Shown here: piece by piece, positions 44,893 through 51,666 of the stretch
Layout: every line of letters begins with the position of its first letter
Numbering within the stretch: the stretch's first letter is position 1
Source: Variovorax sp. JS1663
GTDB lineage: Bacteria > Pseudomonadota > Gammaproteobacteria > Burkholderiales > Burkholderiaceae_C
Direction of reading: 5' to 3'
Length of the DNA stretch: 64,000 nt
Assembly: GCF_002157355.1 (NCBI RefSeq)
Contig: NZ_LYMK01000019.1
Location: forward strand, 57,144 to 121,143
Program-made: the position numbers and the translations under genes
Notes under the pieces: generated by a model
Databases searched by the model: none
What the model saw: only the letters and a program-made list of their open reading frames with translations
Told to the model about the DNA's origin: nothing

Positions 44893-45876
44893 ATGACCGA
44901 CCCCATCCTCGACCGCCGCGGCGCCCTCGCCCTGCTCGGCGGCATCGCGCTCGCCCCGCTCGCGCACGCGCAGGCCTTCACCCCGGGCCAGCCGATCAAG
45001 GTGCTGATCGGCGTGCCGGCCGGCGGCACGCAGGACGTGCTGACGCGCGCCATCGCGCATGAGGTGCGCGACTCGCTGGGCCCGCTGGTGGTCGACAACC
45101 GCTCCGGCGCGGCCGGCCGCATCGCGGTCGAGGCGGTGAAGAACGCGGCGCCCGACGGCCGCACCCTGCTCCTGGGCACGGCCAGCATGATGACCATGTT
45201 CCCGAGCGCCTACCGCAACCTGTCCTACGACCCGATCAAGGACTTCGTGCCGATCGTCAACGCCGCGCGCTTCGAGCTGGCGCTCACGGTCCACAAGGAC
45301 GTGCCGGCCAACACGCTGGCGGAATTCATCACCTGGGCCAGGGGCCAGGGCGACAAGCTCAGCTTCGCCTCCTACGGCGCCGGCACGCCCTCGCACTTTC
45401 TCGGCGAGATGCTCAACCGCGCCGCGGGGCTGAAGATGACGCACGTCGCCTACCGCGGCTCCACACCCGCCCGGCAGGACCTGATGGGCGGCACCGTCCC
45501 GGTGTATTTCGACACCGTCGGCGGCGCGCAGCAGATGCTGACCACCGGCCGGGCGAAGGTGCTGGCCACCAGCGGCGACAAGCGCTCGCCGCTGATGCCC
45601 AGCCTGCCCACCTTCGTCGAGGCCGGCTACAAGGACGTGATCGCGACCGCCTGGTTCGCCTACTACGCACCGCAGAAGACGCCCCAGCCCATCGTCGACA
45701 AGCTGCGTGCCGAGTTCACGCGCGCCGTCCAGTCGCGCGAGGTGCGCCAGCAGTTGCTGCAGAACGGCATGTACCCGGTCGGCGACGGCCCCGAGCCACT
45801 CGTGAAGACCATGCGCGAGGACACGGCGCGCTGGGGCGGCATCATGCGGGCCGTGAACTTCCAGGCCAACGACTGA
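44893..45876 (+). CDS. Bug/TTT family tripartite tricarboxylate receptor, second
   Basis: A 327-residue periplasmic receptor. The leader (MTDPILDRRGALALLGGIALAPLAHA, about 26 residues) includes DRRGALALL, so it may be Tat- or Sec-exported. The mature chain shows PIKVLIGVPAGGTQDVLTRA, VVDNRSGAAGRIAVEAVK, HVAYRGSTPARQDLMGG and LPTFVEAGY. It is followed after 17 bases by a third receptor and then a sulfatase gene, all on one strand and likely one operon. The ligand may be an organic acid linked to the sulfatase substrate; this is inference. Confidence 0.92.
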   Translation: MTDPILDRRGALALLGGIALAPLAHAQAFTPGQPIKVLIGVPAGGTQDVLTRAIAHEVRDSLGPLVVDNRSGAAGRIAVEAVKNAAPDGRTLLLGTASMMTMFPSAYRNLSYDPIKDFVPIVNAARFELALTVHKDVPANTLAEFITWARGQGDKLSFASYGAGTPSHFLGEMLNRAAGLKMTHVAYRGSTPARQDLMGGTVPVYFDTVGGAQQMLTTGRAKVLATSGDKRSPLMPSLPTFVEAGYKDVIATAWFAYYAPQKTPQPIVDKLRAEFTRAVQSREVRQQLLQNGMYPVGDGPEPLVKTMREDTARWGGIMRAVNFQAND

Positions 45877-45893
45877 ATGGAGCTCCTTCTTTC

Positions 45894-46859
45894 ATGCTGA
45901 TCCCGACCCTTCGCCGCTCGCTCGGCCTGATCGCCGCAACACTGCTGGCCGGCGCCGCCTTTGCCCAACCGCTGGACGGGCCGCTGCGCATCATCGTGGG
46001 CTATGCGCCCGGCGGCGCCACCGACCGAGTGGCCCGCATCGTGGGCGACAAGCTCGGGCCCAAGCTCGGCGTGCCGGTCGTCGTCGACAACAAGACCGGC
46101 GCCGGCGGCCGCCTCGCGGCCCAGCAGGCCAAGGCCGTGCCGGCCGGGCAGAACGTGCTCATGGTGGCCAACCCGGCCGTGATGGTCGTGGCGCCCCTGG
46201 TCTTCAAGGACAACGGCTACGACCCCGAGCGCGATTTCGTGCCGGTCTCGCACGTCAACGACTACGAGTTCGCGCTGTCGGTGTCGACCGCGGTACCCGT
46301 GCGCGAGCTGCCGCACCTGCTGGCCTGGATGCGCGCCAATCCCGACAAGGCCAACGTCGGCGTGCCCGCCACCGGCAGCCTGCCGCACTTCTTCGGCCTC
46401 ATGGTCGGCGAGAAGGCCAAGGTGCAGACGCAGGTGATCGGCTACCGAGGCTCCGCCCCGCTGCTGACGGACCTGATCGGCGGCCAGGTGCCGATCGCGG
46501 TCGACACTCTGGACGTGGTGATCCCGCAGTACCAGGCCGGCAAGGTGCGCATCCTGGCGATGTCGGGCTCGAAACGCTCGCCCTTCGCGCCTGACGTGCC
46601 GACCTTCAAGGAGGCCGGGCTCGACCTGACGGCCCTGGGCTGGAACGCCTTCTTCGCGCCGGCGAGCATGCCGCGCGACAAGGTCGCGCGCCTCGCGCAG
46701 GCCATCCGCGAAGTGATGCAGGACCCCGAGACCCAGCGGCGCTTCAAGGAATCCATGATGACCCCGGTGGTCAGCACGCCGGAGCAGACCGCCGCCATGC
46801 TCAAGGCCTACCGCGCGCAGTGGGCGCCGGTGGTCCAGAAATCCGGCTACCAGCCCTGA
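45894..46859 (+). CDS. Bug/TTT family tripartite tricarboxylate receptor, third
   Basis: A 321-residue periplasmic receptor with a signal peptide ending in GAAFA-QPL (about residue 24). Family marks are LRIIVGYAPGGATDRVARIV, VVDNKTGAGGRLAAQQAK, GYRGSAPLLTDLIGG and VPTFKEAGL. It is clearly diverged from its two neighbours, so the three are not recent duplicates and probably bind different ligands. It ends 5 bases before the sulfatase start. Confidence 0.92.
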   Translation: MLIPTLRRSLGLIAATLLAGAAFAQPLDGPLRIIVGYAPGGATDRVARIVGDKLGPKLGVPVVVDNKTGAGGRLAAQQAKAVPAGQNVLMVANPAVMVVAPLVFKDNGYDPERDFVPVSHVNDYEFALSVSTAVPVRELPHLLAWMRANPDKANVGVPATGSLPHFFGLMVGEKAKVQTQVIGYRGSAPLLTDLIGGQVPIAVDTLDVVIPQYQAGKVRILAMSGSKRSPFAPDVPTFKEAGLDLTALGWNAFFAPASMPRDKVARLAQAIREVMQDPETQRRFKESMMTPVVSTPEQTAAMLKAYRAQWAPVVQKSGYQP

Positions 46860-46864
46860 AACCC

Positions 46865-48181
46865 ATGCAACGCCCCAACATCATCTTCATCGTCGCCGAC
46901 GACCTCGGCTTCGCCGACCTCGGCTGCTACGGCGGCCGCGACGCCGCCTTCGGCCCGGTCTCGCCGGTGCTCGACCGGCTGGCCGCCAACGGCATCCGCT
47001 TCACGCAGGGCTACGCGAACTCGCCCGTGTGCTCGCCCACCCGCTTCGCGCTCATGACGGCGCGCTACCAGTACCGCCTGCGTGGCGCGGCCGAGGAGCC
47101 CATCAACAGCAAGAGCCGCGGCAGCACCACCCTGGGCCTGCCGCCGGAGCACCCCACCCTGCCCTCGCTGCTGCGCGATGCCGGCTACCGCACCGCGCTG
47201 ATCGGCAAGTGGCACCTGGGCTTCCCGCCGGCCTTCGGACCGCTGCGCTCGGGCTACGAGGAATTCCTCGGGCCGATGTCGGGCGGCGTCGACTACTTCA
47301 CGCACTGCGACTCGAGCGGCCGGCACGACCTCTGGTCGGGCGAGGAAGACCGGCAGGAGGAGGGCTACCTCACCGACCTGCTCTCGCGCCGCGCGGTCGA
47401 CTACGTGGAGCGCATGGCCGTGCAGGACGCGCCCTTCTTCCTGAGCCTGCACTACACCGCCCCGCACTGGCCCTGGGAAACGCGCGAGGATGGGGACCGC
47501 GCGCCGGCGGTGAAGAACAACCTCTTCGACCTTGCCGGCGGCAACATCCACATCTATCGCCGCATGATCCATCACATGGACGAGGGCATCGGCTGGATCA
47601 TGGCGGCGCTCGAAAAGCAGGGCCTGGCCGACAACACGCTGGTGGTCTTCACCAGCGACAACGGCGGCGAGCGCTTCTCCGACAACTGGCCGCTGGTGGG
47701 CGGCAAGATGGACCTCACCGAGGGCGGCATCCGCGTGCCCTGGATCGCGCACTGGCCGGCCGTGATCCGCGCGGGCGGCGAGAGCGCGCAGCACTGCATG
47801 ACCATGGACTGGTCCGCCACCATGCTCGACGCCGCGGGCGCGCAGGCCGATCCGGACCATCCGCTCGACGGCCGTTCGCTGATGCCGGTGCTGCGAGATG
47901 CGTCGGCGGGCTTCCACCGCCCGCTGCACTGGCGCATGAACCACCGCGGCCAGCGCGCGCTGCGCGACGGCGACTGGAAGTACCTGCAGGTCGACGGCAA
48001 CGAGTACCTGTTCAACATCCCCGCCGAAGAGCGCGAGCGGGCCAACCAGGCCGAGCGCGAGCCCGAGCGCCTGGCCGCGATGCGCGAAGCCTGGCAGCTG
48101 TGGAACGACAGCATGCCGCCGATCCCGCAGGATGCGACCGTGAGCCTGGGCTACTCGGTCAAGAACATGCCCCAGAGATAG
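46865..48181 (+). CDS. Sulfatase (formylglycine-dependent type I)
   Basis: A 438-residue sulfatase. The maturation signature C-x-P-x-R is at C56 (CSPTR), where Cys becomes formylglycine. Metal ligands are visible in IIFIVADDLGFADLG and TSDNGGERF, and the second signature region is IGKWHLG. There is no signal peptide, so it acts in the cytoplasm unless exported otherwise. It hydrolyses sulfate esters. The Bug receptors upstream in the same operon suggest uptake of a sulfated or carboxylated compound followed by desulfation. A formylglycine-generating enzyme gene is not in the window. Confidence 0.9.
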   Translation: MQRPNIIFIVADDLGFADLGCYGGRDAAFGPVSPVLDRLAANGIRFTQGYANSPVCSPTRFALMTARYQYRLRGAAEEPINSKSRGSTTLGLPPEHPTLPSLLRDAGYRTALIGKWHLGFPPAFGPLRSGYEEFLGPMSGGVDYFTHCDSSGRHDLWSGEEDRQEEGYLTDLLSRRAVDYVERMAVQDAPFFLSLHYTAPHWPWETREDGDRAPAVKNNLFDLAGGNIHIYRRMIHHMDEGIGWIMAALEKQGLADNTLVVFTSDNGGERFSDNWPLVGGKMDLTEGGIRVPWIAHWPAVIRAGGESAQHCMTMDWSATMLDAAGAQADPDHPLDGRSLMPVLRDASAGFHRPLHWRMNHRGQRALRDGDWKYLQVDGNEYLFNIPAEERERANQAEREPERLAAMREAWQLWNDSMPPIPQDATVSLGYSVKNMPQR

Positions 48182-48187
48182 TTCCCC

Positions 48188-48290
48188 CCAGGCTCCCCCA
48201 CTTCGTGTGGTCCGCCAACCCCCTCTCCGGGGGCAGCACCATCGGCCCGGCGAAGCCGGTTCCGCGGTGTTCCCCGAAAAGGCAGGTGGT
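48188..48290. repeat. GC-rich intergenic repeat of the Comamonadaceae type
   Basis: A non-coding stretch with CCCCCTCTCCGGGGGCAGC and GGCCCGGCGAAGCCGG hairpins, then TTCCGCGGTGTTCCCC. I recognise this wording from intergenic regions repeated in Variovorax-like genomes; that is recall, not a search. It fills the gap between two convergent genes and may serve as a terminator. Confidence 0.55.
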
Positions 48291-48314
48291 GCACGTCATC
48301 GATGCAGTGTCATC

Positions 48315-49274
48315 TCAAAGCGGGCGCACCGGCATGCACAGCGTGCAGCTGAAGGCGCCTGTCGCCTCGTCCATCACGAAGTCGCGCCCGTAGATTTCGA
48401 GCGGCGGGCCGTCGGCGGCCTGCCAGCCGCTGTCCGGCAGCCACTCGCACAGGCGCATCCAGGCCTGGTGGATCTCGGCCGGCGGGCCACTGAATTCGCA
48501 GCAGGCGTGGCGGCCGCCGGCGATGGTCTGCACGCCGATCTCGCCGCCGGGCCTGAAGCCCTCGTCCACCTCGACGCAGGCGTCGTAGCGGCATTTTTCC
48601 GGCGGTGTGACGTCGGGGTTGTCGTGGCTGAGGCCGTACATCGTGCGGCGCGGCGCCATCAGCCCCTGTTCGCCGCACCAGGCAGCGAAGCGCTGCCACA
48701 GGCGCGGGATGTTCGACTCGCCATAGGGCCCGACGTGACGCATATAGGCCACGCGCACCGGCGGCACGGTCTTGAGTTCCACTTTCATGTCGCTGTCTCC
48801 TGGATAAGGCACATGGCCCCGCGGCCATGAGCGCTCATCCTGTCGGAAAGCCGCCAGCACGGCTTGATGCGACTTGCTGTCGGCTTGATGAATCTTGCTG
48901 AGCGCGACACGGTGGCGCTCGGCCCAGCCGCGGAATGCACCGCGCCGCCACTGCGTCGGCGTGCTGCCGAAATGCGCGCTGAAGGCGCGCGTGAACACCG
49001 GCGCCGAGCCGAAGCCGACGTCCAGTGCAATGGCCAATACCGGCTCAGGCGGCAGGCCGAGCAGGCGCGCGGCCGCCACCTCCAGCCGACGGCGGCGCAC
49101 GCGATCGGCCAGTGTCTCGCCCGTCATCGCCTGGAACACGCGATGGAAATGCCACGCGGAGAAATGCGCCACCCCGGCCAGCGTGGCGAGGTCCAGCGGG
49201 TCGCCGAGGTGCGCATCGATGTGGTCGATGACGCGGTTGATCCGGGCGACGTAGGTCTGGCGCGGACCAGTCAT
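48315..49274 (-). CDS. AraC family regulator with GyrI-like effector domain
   Basis: A 319-residue regulator of the Rob/SoxS-like type. The N-terminal AraC DNA-binding domain (about 5-110) reads INRVIDHIDAHLGDPLDLATL, with LATLAGVAHFSAWHFHRVF as the first recognition helix and ALDVGFGSAPVFTRAFSAHFG as the second. The C-terminal GyrI-like domain (about 160-319) has VRVAYMRHVGPYGE and CRYDACVEVDEGF and binds small ligands in relatives. The ATG before TGPRQTYVARIN was chosen over one seven codons upstream. It is divergent from the yqjI-like gene. Confidence 0.9.
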   Translation of the reverse strand: MTGPRQTYVARINRVIDHIDAHLGDPLDLATLAGVAHFSAWHFHRVFQAMTGETLADRVRRRRLEVAAARLLGLPPEPVLAIALDVGFGSAPVFTRAFSAHFGSTPTQWRRGAFRGWAERHRVALSKIHQADSKSHQAVLAAFRQDERSWPRGHVPYPGDSDMKVELKTVPPVRVAYMRHVGPYGESNIPRLWQRFAAWCGEQGLMAPRRTMYGLSHDNPDVTPPEKCRYDACVEVDEGFRPGGEIGVQTIAGGRHACCEFSGPPAEIHQAWMRLCEWLPDSGWQAADGPPLEIYGRDFVMDEATGAFSCTLCMPVRPL

Positions 49275-49328
49275 CGGCCGCTCCCACCAGCCCACCCGAC
49301 AGGTTCGCGCTTGACATCGACTCTATTT

Positions 49329-49355
49329 AGATATATCTTTTTTATATCCGATATA
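49329..49355. promoter_or_regulatory. AT-rich double palindrome, likely YqjI-type operator/promoter
   Basis: AGATATATCT (49329-49338) and TATAT-CCG-ATATA (49343-49355) are two inverted repeats in an AT-rich island immediately before the PadR-like gene. Nearby DNA is far richer in GC. The 99-base divergent region also carries the start side of the AraC-GyrI gene. Autoregulation by the PadR protein is likely but inferred. Confidence 0.6.
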
Positions 49356-49372
49356 CTCAAGAAAGCTTCTCC

Positions 49373-49933
49373 ATGCACGCTCTTCATCATCCGCGCTTCT
49401 TGCACGGCCACCCCCGCGGCGACCATGGCGACGGCATCGGCGGCGGTCGCGGCGCCCGCGGTGGCGGCCGGATCTTCGGTCACGGCGGCCTGCGCTTCGT
49501 CTTGCTCCAACTGATCGCGAAGAAGCCCAGCCACGGCTACGAGCTGATCAAGCTCATCGAGGAACGCCTGGGCGGACGCTACAGCCCCAGCCCCGGCATC
49601 GTCTATCCCACCCTCACCCTGCTCGAGGAACTGGGCCATGTGAGCGTCGACACCGCCGAGGGCGGCAGCCGCAAGCGCTACACCATCACCGCCGCCGGGC
49701 GCGAGTTCCTCGCCGCCAACCGCGAAACCACCGACGAGATGATGGCCCGCATGGACGGCGGCGTCGACGGCGCCGGCCCGCGCGCCGGCCGCCCGCCGCA
49801 GGTGGTGCGCGCCATCGAGAACCTGAAGCTTGCGATGCGCCTGCGCCTCGCCCGCGAACCCCTCACCGAACAACAAGCCCACGAATTCGCCGCGGTGCTC
49901 GACCGCGCCGCCCAGCAACTGGAACGGATCTGA
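49373..49933 (+). CDS. yqjI: PadR family metal-responsive regulator (YqjI-like)
   Basis: A 186-residue regulator. The first 38 residues are rich in His and Gly (MHALHHPRFLHGHPRGDH and a Gly/Arg run), as in E. coli YqjI, where this part binds nickel and iron. The PadR winged helix follows (about 40-115): LLQLIAKKPSHGYELIKLIEE, of which KKPSHGYELIK is the core, then YSPSPGIVYPTLTLLEELG and SRKRYTITAAGREFL. The C-terminal helix (about 145-186) dimerises. The next gene, 5 bases downstream, is the yqjH-like ferric reductase, the known YqjI target. AT-rich palindromes lie upstream. Confidence 0.87.
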   Translation: MHALHHPRFLHGHPRGDHGDGIGGGRGARGGGRIFGHGGLRFVLLQLIAKKPSHGYELIKLIEERLGGRYSPSPGIVYPTLTLLEELGHVSVDTAEGGSRKRYTITAAGREFLAANRETTDEMMARMDGGVDGAGPRAGRPPQVVRAIENLKLAMRLRLAREPLTEQQAHEFAAVLDRAAQQLERI

Positions 49934-49938
49934 TCCAC

Positions 49939-50766
49939 ATGACCGACCTGTCTTCACCCGCCCTTCCCGACCGCCTGCCGCGCCGCGTGCGCCACGAACT
50001 GCGCTTCCGCCGGCTCGAGGTGCGCGCCGTCGAGCGCGTCACCCCGCACCTGGTGCGCATCACGCTCGGCGGAGACGAGCTCGAAGGCTTCACCAGCCCC
50101 GGCTTCGACGACCACGCCAAGCTCTTCTTCCCCGACGAGCAGACAGGTGCGCTGGTGCTGCCCACGGCCGGCCCCGATGGCCCCGTGTGGCCTGCCGGCG
50201 GCAAACCCGCCATGCGCGACTACACGCCGCTGCGCCACGATGCCGCGGCCGGCACGCTGAAGTTCGAATTCGCCCTGCACGAGGCCGGCCCCGCCACCCG
50301 CTGGGCCGAGCGCGCCCGCGTGGGCGACGTCCTGGGCGTGGGCGGACCGCGCGGCTCCTTCATCGTGCCGACGGATTTCGACTGGCACCTGCTGATCGGC
50401 GACGACACCGCGCTGCCCGCCATCTCGCGCCGCCTGGCCGAGTTGCCGGAGGGCGCGCGCGTGCTGGTCCTGGCGGAGATCGACGGCGAGGCCGACCGCA
50501 TTCCGCTGCCGACGCGGGCCAGCCTGGATCTGCATTGGGTGCACCGCGGCGACACGGCGTCCGGCGGCAATCCGCTGCTGGAAAGGCTGCGCACGCTCAC
50601 CTTGCCGGCCGGCGACTTCCATGCCTGGATCGCCTGCGAATCGGCCGCCGCCAAGGCCTTGCGTGCCCACCTGGTGGGGGAGCGCAGCGCCAACCCGAAA
50701 TGGACCCGTGCCTCCGGCTACTGGCGCCGCGGCACTGCCGCCACGCACGACACCCACGAGGACTGA
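49939..50766 (+). CDS. yqjH: Siderophore-interacting protein / NADPH-dependent ferric-chelate reductase (YqjH-like)
   Basis: A 275-residue flavoprotein that releases iron from ferric siderophores or other chelates using NAD(P)H. The FAD-binding barrel (about 20-140) contains VTPHLVRITLGGDELEGF and MRDYTPLR, with RDYTPL the flavin motif; VGGPRGSF follows. The C-terminal domain holds WHLLIGDDTALPAISRRL and WIACESAAAKALRAHLV. It is 5 bases downstream of the yqjI-like repressor gene. The pair matches the E. coli yqjI-yqjH arrangement, except that here they share one strand. Confidence 0.92.
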   Translation: MTDLSSPALPDRLPRRVRHELRFRRLEVRAVERVTPHLVRITLGGDELEGFTSPGFDDHAKLFFPDEQTGALVLPTAGPDGPVWPAGGKPAMRDYTPLRHDAAAGTLKFEFALHEAGPATRWAERARVGDVLGVGGPRGSFIVPTDFDWHLLIGDDTALPAISRRLAELPEGARVLVLAEIDGEADRIPLPTRASLDLHWVHRGDTASGGNPLLERLRTLTLPAGDFHAWIACESAAAKALRAHLVGERSANPKWTRASGYWRRGTAATHDTHED

Positions 50767-50809
50767 CGCCCGCGCGCAACTGGCCGAACGCGCTATGCCG
50801 CGCCAAGGT

Positions 50810-50838
50810 TTGACACCCCCCCACCTCACCACCAAAAT
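50810..50838 (+). promoter_or_regulatory. Candidate sigma-70 promoter
   Basis: A perfect -35 TTGACA (50810-50815), a 17-base spacer and CAAAAT (50833-50838; four of six -10 positions). It lies 45 bases before the small membrane protein gene in an AT-rich patch. Confidence 0.55.
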
Positions 50839-50883
50839 AAAAGTTTGAATACTTATTGACTAGTGATGGCGGGGGGCTCTGCG

Positions 50884-51396
50884 ATGGAATTGGGGTTTGC
50901 GCATTGGCCACTGCTGGCCTTGGTGGCCGGCGTGTTGGTGCTGTTCCTGGTGATGTGGATCACCTGGAGCCGCGTCGCCCAGCGGCGCGAGGCCGGACGC
51001 CGGATCGCCGCGGCGCGGGTGCGCTCGGGCCATGTGCCGTTGGAGATCCCGACGGTGCGCGGCAATCTGACCCACGCCAGTGACGCAGCCCCAGATACCC
51101 TGCCCGAGTGGTTCATCCAGGGCAAGGGCGAACACTCCGTCGTCGACGAGCAGCCGCGCATCCGCGTGCGCTATGTCGATCCGCACGGTCGCAAGGCGGA
51201 GTGCACGATGCAGGTTTCGCACCTGGACATCCAGAAAAAGATACTGACCGGGCATGGCGAGATGCCGGGCGACATGTACCGCATCCCGCTGCATGCGATC
51301 ACCGGGGCACGCATCGCGGAATCGGGCCAGCGCTTCAACATCGACACCTGGGTGGACGCCGTGCGTGTCGCGCGGCGGCGGCGCGGGCAGGTGTGA
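50884..51396 (+). CDS. Single-pass membrane protein with WYL-like C-terminal part, unknown function
   Basis: A 170-residue protein I do not recognise by name. A membrane helix spans about residues 7-29 (PLLALVAGVLVLFLVMWITW), followed by a basic stretch (RVAQRREAGRR). The C-terminal half (about 93-165) reads RIRVRYVDPHGRKAEC, LDIQKKILTGHGEMPGDMYRIPL and ITGARI. That pattern recalls the WYL ligand-sensing fold or an Sm-like beta barrel, but the match is loose. The ATG at 50884 follows GGGGGCTCTGCG; an in-frame ATG at 50863 would add seven residues. It is preceded by a candidate promoter and probably stands alone. Confidence 0.6.
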   Translation: MELGFAHWPLLALVAGVLVLFLVMWITWSRVAQRREAGRRIAAARVRSGHVPLEIPTVRGNLTHASDAAPDTLPEWFIQGKGEHSVVDEQPRIRVRYVDPHGRKAECTMQVSHLDIQKKILTGHGEMPGDMYRIPLHAITGARIAESGQRFNIDTWVDAVRVARRRRGQV

Positions 51397-51434
51397 ACCT
51401 GCTGGCTGCCGCGCCCAACGTTTCCCTCCTTTGA

Positions 51435-51593
51435 ATCACGGACCTGAAGCAGGCCGAGGCGGCCGAAATCCTGATGGTGTCGCGGCCGCGTGTGTCCGAC
51501 GTGGTCAGCAGGAAGACCGCCAAGTTCACCATTGATACGCTGGTCGAGATGCTGAGCCGGATCGGGAAGCCCGTCCGGATCGCCGTCGGCTGA
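51435..51593 (+). pseudogene. Remnant of an XRE/HigA-like antitoxin (C-terminal part)
   Basis: Directly after an in-frame TGA, 52 codons read ITDLKQAEAAEILMVS and RPRVSDVVSRKTAKF, then [19 protein letters not shown] and a stop. This is the helix-turn-helix and tail of the XRE antitoxin group that partners small RelE/HigB-type toxins. No start codon lies before the helix-turn-helix, and neither the N-terminal part nor a toxin gene is present. It is too short for a functional gene and looks like a leftover of a toxin-antitoxin pair. Confidence 0.65.
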
Positions 51594-51666
51594 TTCACCA
51601 AGCCGCGTTCTTTATGATGCGGGGCCGCCCGTTCCGCAGGCCGCGCATTCGCTCTCCCGTCTCCTG

